From Lachnospiraceae bacterium (GTDB lineage: Bacteria; Bacillota; Clostridia; Lachnospirales; Lachnospiraceae): a stretch of DNA of 64,000 nucleotides. Of the stretch, positions 35,483 to 44,054 are shown one piece after another. Numbering within the stretch: the first letter of the stretch is position 1; each line of letters opens with the position of its first letter. Position numbers and translations under genes: made by a program. Under the pieces are notes generated by a model. It searched no databases, had not been told where the DNA came from, and saw only the letters and a program-made list of their open reading frames with translations. The stretch spans positions 1 through 64,000 of the forward strand of contig JAQXVT010000081.1 in assembly GCA_029225065.1 (NCBI GenBank), in the 5' to 3' direction.

Positions 35483-37741
35483 ATGTCACATTTACTTGAA
35501 GTGAAAAATCTGACAACTGCCTTTACCGGAGATTATGGCAGGAACATCAGTGTGGATCATGTGAGCTTTCATGTGGATCCCGGAGAGGTGGTCTGTATTG
35601 TCGGGGAATCCGGCTGCGGCAAGAGCGTGACCTCGTTATCGATTATGGGACTGCTTGGAAGAGGGGGAGAAGTCACGGAGGGTTCCGTCCGATTTGACGG
35701 AAAAGAGCTTCTTTCGATGTCAGAAAAAGAACTGGATCAGATTCGTGGAAATGAGATGACGATGATTTTTCAGGACCCTCTGACCTCTCTGAATCCGACA
35801 TTTACAATCGGAAGTCAGATGATGGAGAGCATCCGCATTCATATGAAGCTGTCAAAGGCGGAGGCGGCGGCCAGGGCAGAAGCGCTCCTGAGGCGTGTGG
35901 GCATGCCGGATCCGAAAGCAGTCATGAAAAAATATCCGCACACCCTTTCCGGCGGAATGCGCCAGAGAGTGATGATCGCAATGGCGCTGTGCTGTGATCC
36001 ACGTCTTTTAATTGCGGATGAGCCGACCACGGCACTCGATGTGACGATTCAGGCACAGATCATGCAGCTGCTTGTGGAGCTGCAGAAAGAAACACACATG
36101 GCGATGATATTGATCACACATGACATCGGGCTGGTAGCGAACATGGCCGACCGGGTGCTTGTCATGTATGCAGGACAGCTGATCGAGGCAGCTCCGTCGA
36201 AAAAGCTGTTTGCACAGCCGGAGCATCCGTATACGAGAGCGCTGCTTGACACGGTTCCGACAATCCGCGATGATGCATCGCGCCGCCTCGTATCGATTCC
36301 GGGCATTGTGCCGGAGCATTACGACAATATCACAGGCTGCCGGTTTGCGGCCCGCTGCACATTTGCGTGCGAGGCGTGCAAGGAGGTGCAGGATCTGTAT
36401 CCGTTCGGGGAAGCACATGCGGCGCGGTGCGTGGTTGCGCATCGGGCGTGGGAAGAAAATAAAAAAATATTCGAAAGTGCAGATCAATTTGAAGAGAACG
36501 AGGAAGCAAACCATTCTGAATTAGCAGAAACATCAGCTGGAATAGAAGCATCAGCGGAAGAAAAAAGAAAGGCAGCTGAAAAAAAGAAGATTAGTCTGAA
36601 AGAAAAAATTACCGAAATATCAGATCAGACTGGCCCTGCAGACAGAGAAAAAATAAAAGCATCGGAAGACAGAGGAGCGGTAACTTCGCTTCGAGCAGAG
36701 AATCCTGCGGAGAAATCTGAAAATAAAAATCCCCGCCGCGTCCTCGTAGAGGTTGACCACCTGAAAAAATATTATCCGATTAAGGGCGGAATCATCACCC
36801 ACACGGTCGGAAATATCCATGCGGTCGACGATGTGTCACTCTCCATTTTTGAGGGCGAGACACTCGGCCTTGTTGGAGAGTCGGGCTGCGGAAAATCCAC
36901 GATCGGCAGGCAGCTCGTCGGTCTGGAGACACCGACCTCCGGTGTGATCCGCTACGAGGGACAGGATCTGGCGGCGAAGAAGAAAAGCGAGATGAAGCAG
37001 ATCCGCACACAGCTGCAGATGGTATTTCAGGATCCGTATTCTTCTTTAAATCCGCGGAAACATATTTATGAGATTCTGGCTCAGCCGATGCTGTACCATC
37101 ACATTTCGACGAAGGACACGATCGACCGTGATCTGAGTCGACTGTTGGATATGGTCGGACTGCCGCGCCATATTTTAGGCCGGTATCCGCACGAGTTTTC
37201 CGGCGGACAGCGCCAGAGAATCGGAATCGCAAGGGCACTGTCGTTAAATCCGAAATTCATCGTCTGCGATGAGCCGGTCAGTGCGCTCGATGTTTCGATT
37301 CAGGCGCAGATCTTAAACCTGCTGAAAGGCCTGCAAAAAGAGCTGAATCTGACGCTGCTCTTTGTCGGACACGGTCTGGGCGCAGTTAATTACGTCAGCG
37401 ACAGGATTGCAGTCATGTATCTGGGTCGAATCGTGGAGATCGGAGACGCAAAAGAGGTGTTCCATCATCCGCTGCATCCATATACACAGGCACTTCTGGA
37501 AGCCGTTCCGGTGCCGGATCCGCAGGAGAAGGAAAAACAGCGCTCGCTTTTATCCGGTGAGATTGGAAACAGCGCAAATCCGCCGAAGGGCTGCCGTTTC
37601 CATCCGCGGTGCCCGTATGCGACGAAGGAATGCGCCCAGGCAGAACCGGCGCTTATGAAGATCACGGACAGCGGCCATTATGCGGCGTGTCCGGCGGCAG
37701 AAAAATACGGAGAGAAAAAGGAGGGAGCGGCTCATGTATAA
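35483..37741 (+). CDS. Fused OppD-OppF-type ABC ATPase
   Basis: A 752-residue protein with two complete ABC domains. Domain 1 (to ~325): [38 protein letters not shown] Lys/Glu-rich linker of ~90 residues follows (~328-418; e.g. [17 protein letters not shown]). Domain 2 (~420-745): [42 protein letters not shown]. Each ends with a Cys-containing C-terminal oligopeptide-transporter domain. The fusion replaces the separate oppD and oppF of the first operon. AAAGGAACCGGT precedes the ATG. The last 8 bases overlap the permease gene. Confidence 0.94.
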   Translation: MSHLLEVKNLTTAFTGDYGRNISVDHVSFHVDPGEVVCIVGESGCGKSVTSLSIMGLLGRGGEVTEGSVRFDGKELLSMSEKELDQIRGNEMTMIFQDPLTSLNPTFTIGSQMMESIRIHMKLSKAEAAARAEALLRRVGMPDPKAVMKKYPHTLSGGMRQRVMIAMALCCDPRLLIADEPTTALDVTIQAQIMQLLVELQKETHMAMILITHDIGLVANMADRVLVMYAGQLIEAAPSKKLFAQPEHPYTRALLDTVPTIRDDASRRLVSIPGIVPEHYDNITGCRFAARCTFACEACKEVQDLYPFGEAHAARCVVAHRAWEENKKIFESADQFEENEEANHSELAETSAGIEASAEEKRKAAEKKKISLKEKITEISDQTGPADREKIKASEDRGAVTSLRAENPAEKSENKNPRRVLVEVDHLKKYYPIKGGIITHTVGNIHAVDDVSLSIFEGETLGLVGESGCGKSTIGRQLVGLETPTSGVIRYEGQDLAAKKKSEMKQIRTQLQMVFQDPYSSLNPRKHIYEILAQPMLYHHISTKDTIDRDLSRLLDMVGLPRHILGRYPHEFSGGQRQRIGIARALSLNPKFIVCDEPVSALDVSIQAQILNLLKGLQKELNLTLLFVGHGLGAVNYVSDRIAVMYLGRIVEIGDAKEVFHHPLHPYTQALLEAVPVPDPQEKEKQRSLLSGEIGNSANPPKGCRFHPRCPYATKECAQAEPALMKITDSGHYAACPAAEKYGEKKEGAAHV

Positions 37742-38681
37742 ATATATTTTAAAACGAATCCTGATCGCAATCCCGGTACTGATCGGAATCACGATCATCG
37801 ACTATGCGATCATGTGCATGGCGGGCAGCCCTCTTGCGATGATGCAGGGACCGCGTGTCTCCGAGGCAGCGCTGGAAGCAAAAAAGATTGCGCTCGGACT
37901 GGACCAGCCAATCTATGTGCAGTATTTTGTCTGGCTTGGGCAGCTGCTGCACGGCAATCTCGGCTATTCGATCAAATCGTATCAGCCGGTCAGCGAGATG
38001 ATTGCTTCTCACCTTGGACCGACGCTTCTTCTGATGGGCGTGTCGCTGATCGTCAGCCTGCTGCTGGCGGTGCCGGCCGGTATCTACAGTGCGATTCATC
38101 AGTATGAAAAAGGGGATTACGCAGTTGTGACGATGTCGTTTCTCGGAAGCAGCATTCCGGGCTTCTTCCTCTCCCTTCTGCTGATTTACTTATTTACGGT
38201 TAAGCTTGGCTGGCTTCCGTCCAGCGGAATGACGACACTTGGCACGGCGAGCGGCCCAGGAGATGTGGCCGCGCATATGGTGATGCCGGTGCTTGTCCTG
38301 GCATTTTCGATGGCGGGCAGCAACATCCGTTACATTCGAAGTGCGGTGCTCGAGATTTTGCAGCAGGATTACCTGCGCACGGCGAAGGCAAAGGGAATCG
38401 GCCATTTCCGCGTGATCAACAAGCATGCGCTGCGCAATGCGCTCGTTCCGATCGTCACGGTAATCGGTATGGAAATTCCGACGTTATTTGGCGGTGCGGT
38501 CATCATTGAGCAGGTATTTTCCTGGCCGGGACTCGGACTCATGACGATGAGTGCGATTTCAAGCCGCGATTATCCGGTGATCATGGGCGTTTGCCTGCTG
38601 TCGGCAGTCGTGGTACTGGTGGCAAACCTCGTGACAGATATCCTGTATGCGCTGGTGGACCCGACCATTTCGCTGAATTAG
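37734..38681 (+). CDS. Dipeptide ABC transporter permease, DppB type
   Basis: A 315-residue membrane permease; [20 protein letters not shown] is helix 1, HGNLGYSIKSYQPV follows the first helix, and the EAA loop is LRTAKAKGIGHFRVINKHALRN. ATG 37734 is preceded by AGGAGGGAGCGGCTC and overlaps the end of the fused ATPase gene by 8 bases, which indicates translational coupling. Confidence 0.94.
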   Translation: MYKYILKRILIAIPVLIGITIIDYAIMCMAGSPLAMMQGPRVSEAALEAKKIALGLDQPIYVQYFVWLGQLLHGNLGYSIKSYQPVSEMIASHLGPTLLLMGVSLIVSLLLAVPAGIYSAIHQYEKGDYAVVTMSFLGSSIPGFFLSLLLIYLFTVKLGWLPSSGMTTLGTASGPGDVAAHMVMPVLVLAFSMAGSNIRYIRSAVLEILQQDYLRTAKAKGIGHFRVINKHALRNALVPIVTVIGMEIPTLFGGAVIIEQVFSWPGLGLMTMSAISSRDYPVIMGVCLLSAVVVLVANLVTDILYALVDPTISLN

Positions 38682-38690
38682 GAGGGTGCC

Positions 38691-39572
38691 ATGAAACAGA
38701 AAAAAGATATGATAAAAAAAGATCTTACGAATGAGAGCTATCTGCAGACCGTGTTCCGACGCTTCCGAAGACACCGCCTGGCAATGGTCAGCCTCGTGGT
38801 ATTGGTTCTATTGGTTGGTGCAGCGCTTCTGGCGCCGTGGATCGCACCGTATGATCCGGATGCAATCGTCGGGACATTCAGCGGTGCGCCGTGCCTGGAG
38901 CACTGGCTTGGCACCGATCAGATCGGAAGAGATGTGCTGAGCCGTCTGCTGTATGCGATGAGGATATCCCTGCTGGTCGGTGTGCTCGCCACGCTGATCT
39001 CAACGGTGATCGGTGTGATTCTTGGCCTGATCGCCGGATATTTCGGAGGCATCGCAGATATGATTATCATGCGATTTACCGATATGGTCATGTCGTTTCC
39101 GTACATTTTGCTGGTGCTGGTAGCAGCTGCCATTTTCCGTCCGGGCCTGTGGAACATCATTTTGATTCTCGGCTTTGTCGACTGGCCCGGCATCGCGCGT
39201 CTTGTGCGCGGAAATGTGCTGAACCTGCGCGAAACCAACTTCGTCAAGGGCAGTATCGTAGCGGGCATGCCCGTGCGCCACATTCTGTTTTCGGAAATTC
39301 TGCCGAACACGGTGGCTCCGATTCTTGTTTATGCGACCTCTGTTCTCGCGCTTTCGATGCTGGATGAGGCGGCACTTAGCTTTTTGGGACAGGGCGTACA
39401 GCCGCCGACCGCAAGCCTTGGAAACATGTTAAACGGCGCACAGTCACTGACCGTGCTGACGAAACAGCCGTGGCTGTGGATTCCGGCCGGACTGTTGATC
39501 GTGATTCTTGTCATGTCGATTAACTTTATCGGAGACGCATTGCGGGATGCACTCGATCCCAACAGCCGGTAA
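38691..39572 (+). CDS. Dipeptide ABC transporter permease, DppC type
   Basis: A 293-residue permease of normal family length, with HWLGTDQIGRDVLSRLLYAM after helix 1 and the EAA loop FVKGSIVAGMPVRHILFSEI. It has no insert, in contrast to the OppC-type permease at 28058. AGGAGGGTGCC precedes the ATG, 9 bases after the dppB stop. Last gene of the second importer. Confidence 0.94.
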   Translation: MKQKKDMIKKDLTNESYLQTVFRRFRRHRLAMVSLVVLVLLVGAALLAPWIAPYDPDAIVGTFSGAPCLEHWLGTDQIGRDVLSRLLYAMRISLLVGVLATLISTVIGVILGLIAGYFGGIADMIIMRFTDMVMSFPYILLVLVAAAIFRPGLWNIILILGFVDWPGIARLVRGNVLNLRETNFVKGSIVAGMPVRHILFSEILPNTVAPILVYATSVLALSMLDEAALSFLGQGVQPPTASLGNMLNGAQSLTVLTKQPWLWIPAGLLIVILVMSINFIGDALRDALDPNSR

Positions 39573-39590
39573 AATGAAATGACTCAGTTA

Positions 39591-39632
39591 TGAGCAAGTA
39601 GCGAAGCGGATTGCGAATATCCGTTTTGACTC
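39591..39632 (+). repeat. Dispersed palindromic repeat, copy 9 (full-length)
   Basis: TGAGCAAGTAGCG, left arm AAGCGGAT, spacer TGCGAAT, right arm ATCCGTTTTGAC. One of the best-preserved copies. It lies 19 bases after the dppC stop. Confidence 0.85.
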
Positions 39633-39660
39633 CATTCGGAATAAAGAATTAGATAGAAGA

Positions 39661-39709
39661 AAGTGCAGTTTCCGGGAGAAAGAAATCCCCGGGGACTGCG
39701 CCTTTTTTT
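39661..39709 (+). terminator. Strong terminator after the second Opp operon
   Basis: GTGCAGTTTCCGGG pairs with CCCCGGGGACTGCGC (two G-U pairs), then seven T. Confidence 0.93.
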
Positions 39710-39729
39710 GGTTACGAAGAATATTTCGA

Positions 39730-40173
39730 TTGAAGAGCGAAAAGGGAAATGATAAATTGTGCTGGCCATCAGTGCGGAAACCGGAATGTCCATTGATGCA
39801 AAAAGCATATCTGGATCTGGATGCACAGGTGATTATTGACGGAAATCGTATTTTTACAGAATTCAAAGGCGCGCTGACTGAACAGTATGTCCTTCAGCAG
39901 CTCATAGCGGAATGCAATGCAGAACCGTATTATTATTCGACAGCAAATTCGAGCGGAGAAATTGATTTCCTTCTGCATGGAAGGACGACGATTATTCCGG
40001 TGGGAGTAAAAGCCGAGGAGAATCTGCGGGCGAAAAGCCTGAAAGCTTTTTGCGAGAAATATAAACCGAAATATACTGTACGGACATCCATTTCCGATTA
40101 TCGGGAGCAGGAATGGATGACGAATATTCCATTATATAATATTGACAGAATCAAAGAAATTTTGAGCAAATAG
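39730..40173 (+). pseudogene. DUF4143-type ATPase remnant (C-terminal fragment)
   Basis: 147 codons that match only the C-terminal end of AAA/DUF4143 proteins (usually ~400 residues): FTEFKGALTEQYVLQQLIAE, SSGEIDFLLHG, VKAEENLRAKSLKAF, NIPLYNID. The Walker AAA domain is absent. In the usual motif PVEVKAEEN the first Glu is Gly here (PVGVKAEEN), which removes a conserved acidic residue. No ribosome site fits the ATG. Probably the decayed end of a once complete gene; any real coding start is uncertain. Confidence 0.65.
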
Positions 40174-40274
40174 GTTAAAAGATCTATTGACTAAATTTTT
40201 TATATTTTTTGAAAAATTCTATTTGACAAGCAGCTGATTCTATGGTAGTATACTTAACTGTAGCGAGCAGTTGT
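40174..40274 (+). promoter_or_regulatory. Gap with tRNA-Thr promoter
   Basis: TTGACA (40223-40228), 17-base spacer, TAGTAT (40246-40251), about 23 bases before the tRNA gene. The rest is AT-rich without features. Confidence 0.8.
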
Positions 40275-40347
40275 GCTGATGTGGCACAGTCGGTAGCGCA
40301 CCTCATTGGTAGTGAGGAGGTCACGGGTCCGATTCCCGTCATCAGCT
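40275..40347 (+). tRNA. tRNA-Thr (anticodon GGT)
   Basis: Acceptor GCTGATG/CATCAGC, D arm GCAC/GCGC, anticodon stem CCTCA/TGAGG with loop TTGGTAG (anticodon GGT), T loop GGTCCGATTCC. CCA is not encoded. Confidence 0.93.
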
Positions 40348-40363
40348 CTTGTCAAGCTACGGG

Positions 40364-40397
40364 AAGCCCCGATTTCATTTGAAGTCGGGGCTTTTTT
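40364..40397 (+). terminator. Terminator after tRNA-Thr
   Basis: AAGCCCCGA/TCGGGGCTT hairpin followed by six T. Confidence 0.93.
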
Positions 40398-40738
40398 CTA
40401 CCTTGCAGTATACAAAGGAACGAGATCATTCATTTGCCTGCGAATTCGATTGCACAGGTGAAAAACTGCGGTGCCTGTGTTTTTCACCGCATGCCTGGTT
40501 TTGGGTTCTGCGTGCCTGGTATCGTTATTTGCGGGAATGCTGTACAGGGGATAATTTTTGAAGATAAGGCGAAATAACAGCGAGAAAGAATAAAAAAGAG
40601 AGGTACGAAAAACAGGAGTCAGTTTTGATGGAGGCATGCTGTTTTTGTATCCTCTTTCTTTCGATTTACGTATTCTAAGATTTACTTCCAAAGGAGAAAA
40701 ATAAGAATTGCATTGCGCAGTTCGCAGGAGGAAAAATT
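40398..40738. other. Intergenic stretch with two long imperfect hairpins
   Basis: No convincing gene. GGTGAAAAA (40458) pairs with TTTTTCACC (40480). A longer imperfect hairpin has arms AAAGAGAGGTACGAAAAACAG (split here as AAAGAGAGGTAC and GAAAAACAG, 40594-40614) and CTGTTTTTGTATCCTCTTT (40649-40667). The second may be a terminator or a decayed repeat. Confidence 0.5.
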
Positions 40739-41224
40739 ATGGAAATTAGAAAATCGACAATGGCAGACCTGCCGGAGATCATGCAGATTTATGAGATTGG
40801 CCGTGCGTTTATGCGCAGCACCGGAAATATGAGCCAGTGGGGCGGCGGATATCCGTCGGAGGAACTGGTGAAAGCAGATATTGCGTCAGGTGACAGTTAC
40901 GTGGCGGTAGTTAATGGAGCAGTTGAGGCGGTATTCGTATTTCGGCTGGGCGAAGACCCGACCTATAAAATCATCGAGGATGGCGCGTGGAAAAACGATG
41001 AGCCGTATGGTGTGCTGCACCGGATCGCATCGCGCGGCAGGGTAAAGGGCATCGGCTCAGACTGCATTCAGTGGTGCTTCACGCAGTGCGGCAATCTGCG
41101 CGGTGACACGCACGCCGACAATCATGTGATGCAGCACGTGATGGAGAAGAACGGATTTGAAAAATGCGGAAGAATCTACGTCAGTGACGGTTCCCCACGG
41201 ATTGCATACCAGAAAGTAAAATAA
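40739..41224 (+). CDS. GNAT-family N-acetyltransferase
   Basis: A 161-residue cytosolic protein with GNAT features: IRKSTMADLPEIMQIYEIGR at the start, the central YGVLHRIASRGRVKGIGSD strand-turn (acetyl-CoA region, though not a classical Q/RxxGxG/A), then DTHADNHVMQHVMEKNGFEKCG near the end, which is characteristic of the Rim-like branch. The acceptor is unknown. GCAGGAGGAAAAATT precedes the ATG. larB starts 10 bases after the stop, so the two are in one transcript. Confidence 0.85.
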   Translation: MEIRKSTMADLPEIMQIYEIGRAFMRSTGNMSQWGGGYPSEELVKADIASGDSYVAVVNGAVEAVFVFRLGEDPTYKIIEDGAWKNDEPYGVLHRIASRGRVKGIGSDCIQWCFTQCGNLRGDTHADNHVMQHVMEKNGFEKCGRIYVSDGSPRIAYQKVK

Positions 41225-41234
41225 GGAGACAGAA

Positions 41235-41993
41235 ATGGAACGCAGGGAGCTCTTTGAATTACTGAAAAAGATAGAATCCGGCCAGATGACGGCGGAGCAG
41301 GGCATGCAGGATGTGAGCCTGCAGCCGGACATGCTGGTCGGAAATTATGCGGACATCGATCTGCACCGCCATATCCGTCAGGGCATGCCGGAGGTGATTT
41401 ACGGCGAGGGCAAGACGGCGGAGCAGATTCTTGGGATCGCATCGGCGATGAAGAAAAAAGAGATTGCGAATATCATGATTACGCGCCTCTCAAAGGAGAA
41501 GGCAGCACAGCTCGGCGGTGAGCTGGAGATGGATTACCGGGAAATCTGCCGGATCGGCATTGTGAATCCGAAGGAGACGGAGAAAAAAGGAAAGATTGCG
41601 CTTGTTGCGGCCGGGACGAGCGATCTTCCGGTGGCGGAGGAAGCGGCAGTTACGGCGGAGTTGTACGGCAATAACGTAGTGCGGGTCTATGATGTCGGCG
41701 TGGCCGGGATTCACCGCCTGCTGCACCGCCTGCCGGATTTTGAGGATGCAAATGCGGTCGTGGCGGTGGCCGGAATGGAGGGCGCACTGGTCAGCGTGAT
41801 CGGCGGCCTCGTGTCGTGCCCGGTGATCGGAGTGCCGACGAGCGTCGGATACGGTGCCAACTTCGGCGGTCTGGCGGCGCTGCTTTCCATGCTCAATTCA
41901 TGTGCGAGCGGCGTGAGCGTCGTAAATATCGACAACGGATTCGGGGCAGGGGTGCTCGCCTCAAAGATTAATCATCAGGCGTGCAGGAAGTGA
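41235..41993 (+). CDS. larB: Nickel-pincer cofactor biosynthesis protein LarB
   Basis: A 252-residue protein. The C-terminal half is an AIR-carboxylase-like domain (VAAGTSDLPVAEEAAVTAELYG, GMEGALVSVIGGLVSCPVIGVPTS), and the N-terminal part with DLHRHIRQGMPEVIYGEGKT is the LarB signature. LarB carboxylates and hydrolyses nicotinic acid adenine dinucleotide in the first step of the lactate-racemase cofactor. The later genes larC and larE are not in this window. AAGGAGACAGAA lies upstream. It follows a GNAT gene and precedes a MATE gene. Confidence 0.93.
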   Translation: MERRELFELLKKIESGQMTAEQGMQDVSLQPDMLVGNYADIDLHRHIRQGMPEVIYGEGKTAEQILGIASAMKKKEIANIMITRLSKEKAAQLGGELEMDYREICRIGIVNPKETEKKGKIALVAAGTSDLPVAEEAAVTAELYGNNVVRVYDVGVAGIHRLLHRLPDFEDANAVVAVAGMEGALVSVIGGLVSCPVIGVPTSVGYGANFGGLAALLSMLNSCASGVSVVNIDNGFGAGVLASKINHQACRK

Positions 41994-42135
41994 CAGAAGG
42001 CAGCGTTCCTCAAATAATGACAGGCATCATGCAGGATATATCGGGGCGTTTTCACCTGTGCGAGTGGATTTGCGGATAAAAATGGGGATAACAGGTTCCG
42101 ACAAAGGCGTCGGGGAAAGTGGATTGTGAGAGGGA

Positions 42136-43497
42136 ATGGAACAACAGGAAAGCAGAAAAAACGGGATCACGGAGGGGGTCATCTGGAAACAGATTCTGAT
42201 CTTTTTCTTTCCGATTCTTGTGGGAACTTTTTTTCAGCAGCTGTATAATACCGTGGATGCAGTTGTAGTGGGGCGGTTTGCAGGAAAAGAGGCGCTCTCA
42301 AGCGTCGGCGGTTCCTCCAGCCAGATTATCAATTTTGTCGTTGGATTTTTTACCGGTCTGTCAGCGGGCAGCACGGTCATTATTTCACAGTTTTACGGGG
42401 CACGCAACAAGGAGCGGATGCACAAAGCACTGCATACGGCGTATGGCTTTTCCATTGCCTTTGGCATTATTTTTGGTGTGATCGGCGTTCTGTTTACACC
42501 GCAGATCTTAAGGGCGATGAACACGCCGGAAAATCTGCTGGCAGATTCTGCCTTGTACGTGCGGATCTATTTTGCGGGGCTGATTTTTATTGTGATTTAC
42601 AACATCGGCTCGGCAATTCTGCGCGCGATCGGCGATTCGAAACGGCCGCTGTATTACCTGATGATCTGCTGCGGCATTAATATTGTGCTCGATCTCGTCT
42701 TTGTGCTTATCATGCGGCTCGGCGTACTTGGGGTGGCAATCGGTACGCTGATCTCCCAGGGAGTCAGTGCCGTGCTGGTGACAAGGACGCTGATGTACCG
42801 CACGGAGGATCTGAAGCTGGAACTGAAAAAAATCCGGATCGAAAAAGAGCTGATGCTGACCATGCTGAAGATTGGCCTGCCGACCGGAATTCAGTCGTGC
42901 ATGTACAATCTCTCAAACATCATTGTGCAGACTTCATTGAATGCGCTTGGTGTGGATACGATGGCAGCGTGGACGGCGTTTGGAAAGATCGACAGCATGT
43001 TCTGGATGATGAACGGCGCATACGGCATTGCAGTGACGACATTTGTCGGTCAGAATTTCGGTGCCGGAAAGTATGACCGCGTCAAAAAGGGAACGCAGAT
43101 CTGTCTGGCGATGTCAGCGGGCTGTGCTTTGCTGTTCAGCGCACTGGTCATGCCGTTTGGAGCAGAGCTGTTCGGGATTTTTACAACGGATGCAGGGGTT
43201 GTGCAGACCGGCCTTCGAATGATGCATGTGATCTCGCCGACGTATTTCCTGTTTACGTTTATTGAGATTTATTCCGGATCGCTGCGGGCACAGGGACATG
43301 TGTTGGTATCGACGATCATGACGATGACGGGAGTATGTCTGCTGCGTATTGTCTGGACGACGTGTATCGTGCCGAACGGAACACTGGAGCAGATCGTTGC
43401 CTGCTATCCGATCACGTGGGTGGTGACTGCGACTTGCATGGTGGTCTATTATTTTTACAAGCAGAAGCGGATTCTGGCGGAGCATCATGCAGTGTGA
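42136..43497 (+). CDS. MATE-family efflux transporter
   Basis: A 453-residue polytopic membrane protein with about 12 helices and two related halves. PILVGTFFQQLYNTVDAVVVG and GGSSSQIINFVVGFFTGLSAG are typical of NorM/DinF-like MATE proteins, which export organic cations by Na+ or H+ antiport. The ATG has GAGAGGG only 1 base away, so the start is not certain. A half copy of the dispersed repeat (GGAAAGTGGATTGTGA, about 42115) lies just upstream. Confidence 0.93.
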   Translation: MEQQESRKNGITEGVIWKQILIFFFPILVGTFFQQLYNTVDAVVVGRFAGKEALSSVGGSSSQIINFVVGFFTGLSAGSTVIISQFYGARNKERMHKALHTAYGFSIAFGIIFGVIGVLFTPQILRAMNTPENLLADSALYVRIYFAGLIFIVIYNIGSAILRAIGDSKRPLYYLMICCGINIVLDLVFVLIMRLGVLGVAIGTLISQGVSAVLVTRTLMYRTEDLKLELKKIRIEKELMLTMLKIGLPTGIQSCMYNLSNIIVQTSLNALGVDTMAAWTAFGKIDSMFWMMNGAYGIAVTTFVGQNFGAGKYDRVKKGTQICLAMSAGCALLFSALVMPFGAELFGIFTTDAGVVQTGLRMMHVISPTYFLFTFIEIYSGSLRAQGHVLVSTIMTMTGVCLLRIVWTTCIVPNGTLEQIVACYPITWVVTATCMVVYYFYKQKRILAEHHAV

Positions 43498-43681
43498 GAA
43501 TGCTATAGTGGATAAAAATATGGAGCAGTGGAAAATCGTCAGAAAAATAAGAAAACCTGTGGATAACTTTCAAGAGAAGTCTGAATCCTTGTGAAAAAGT
43601 GACAAAAATAATCACTGGTTTTTGGACAATAGAGCAAAAAGAAAAAAGCCGCTTGACGCAGGCGAAAAAGCGGATTATAGT
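43498..43681 (+). promoter_or_regulatory. Gap with promoter of the exporter leader
   Basis: TTGACG (43653-43658), 17-base spacer, TATAGT (43676-43681): a good promoter about 60 bases before the leader ORF. The first part of the gap has one isolated TGTGGATAA (43558) and nothing else recognisable. Confidence 0.8.
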
Positions 43682-43741
43682 AAGGACATCGCTGTGCCGG
43701 AGTGTAGCGGGACAGCAAATAGAAAAAAAGGAGGCAGAGAC

Positions 43742-43834
43742 ATGAAGTACACAGCAATCGGCGGAAACGCAGAAATGAACAATTTTAAAGAAAACGTACA
43801 GACAGTCTGCCTCGCATGGAGAAGTGAAAGATAA
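43742..43834 (+). CDS. 30-residue peptide, probable leader peptide of the ABC exporter
   Basis: Short ORF MKYTAIGGNAEMNN...WRSER (30 residues) with a strong ribosome site (AAAGGAGG, 8 bases before ATG). It starts ~55 bases after a good promoter and is followed by three hairpins, two with T runs, before the ABC exporter genes. This layout resembles the Bacillus bmrB leader of the BmrCD drug exporter, where ribosome stalling on the leader peptide relieves termination. The sequence has no similarity to BmrB that I can see. An in-frame extension to 43622 lies upstream of the promoter and is not expected to be translated. Confidence 0.6.
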   Translation: MKYTAIGGNAEMNNFKENVQTVCLAWRSER

Positions 43835-43858
43835 TTTCGCAGGTAATTTTGCACATTT

Positions 43859-43887
43859 GCCGCAGTCTGTATGGGCTGCGGCTTTTT
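43859..43887 (+). terminator. Leader terminator A before the ABC exporter
   Basis: GCCGCAG (43859) pairs with CTGCGGC (43876), then five T. It lies 25 bases after the leader ORF stop. Confidence 0.8.
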
Positions 43888-43890
43888 GTC

Positions 43891-43921
43891 GCACAAAAAC
43901 CGGGAGATGACGGTTTTGTGC
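43891..43921 (+). promoter_or_regulatory. Leader hairpin B
   Basis: GCACAAAAACCG pairs with CGGTTTTGTGC with one bulged A. No T run; it lies between the two leader terminators. Confidence 0.65.
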
Positions 43922-43924
43922 AGC

Positions 43925-43981
43925 AAAAAACAGCCTGACAGACACGGCGCGCTTTGGAGTCATTCCGGGTGCGCTGTTTTT
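43925..43981 (+). terminator. Leader terminator C with an alternative pairing
   Basis: ACGGCGCGC (43944) pairs with GTGCGCTGT (43969), then TTTTT. Alternatively AAAAACAGC (43926) pairs with GCTGTTTTT (43973), so two mutually exclusive structures share the right arm. Confidence 0.65.
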
Positions 43982-43990
43982 AACTGAGGC

Positions 43991-44024
43991 AGGCAGTGAA
44001 AGTAGATTGCGAATATCTGTTTCT
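43991..44024 (+). repeat. Dispersed palindromic repeat, copy 10 (diverged)
   Basis: AGGCAGTGAAAGTAGATTGC followed by GAATATCTGTTTCTGC. Left arm AGTAGAT, right arm ATCTGTTT. It lies between leader terminator C and the ribosome site of the exporter gene. Confidence 0.55.
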
Positions 44025-44054
44025 GCATGGGAGGAGAAAAGGAAAGGAGAAGGT

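Noticed and set aside
40275-40347. tRNA-Thr as an active integration site
   Set aside because: No integrase and no direct repeat of the tRNA 3' end in the window.
40349-40561. 70-codon ORF after tRNA-Thr
   Set aside because: It starts inside the tRNA/terminator region, has no ribosome site and resembles no family.
18070-43566. TGTGGATAA sequences at 18070 and 43558 as DnaA boxes
   Set aside because: Single, isolated matches with no cluster, no AT-rich unwinding element and no dnaA/dnaN nearby.
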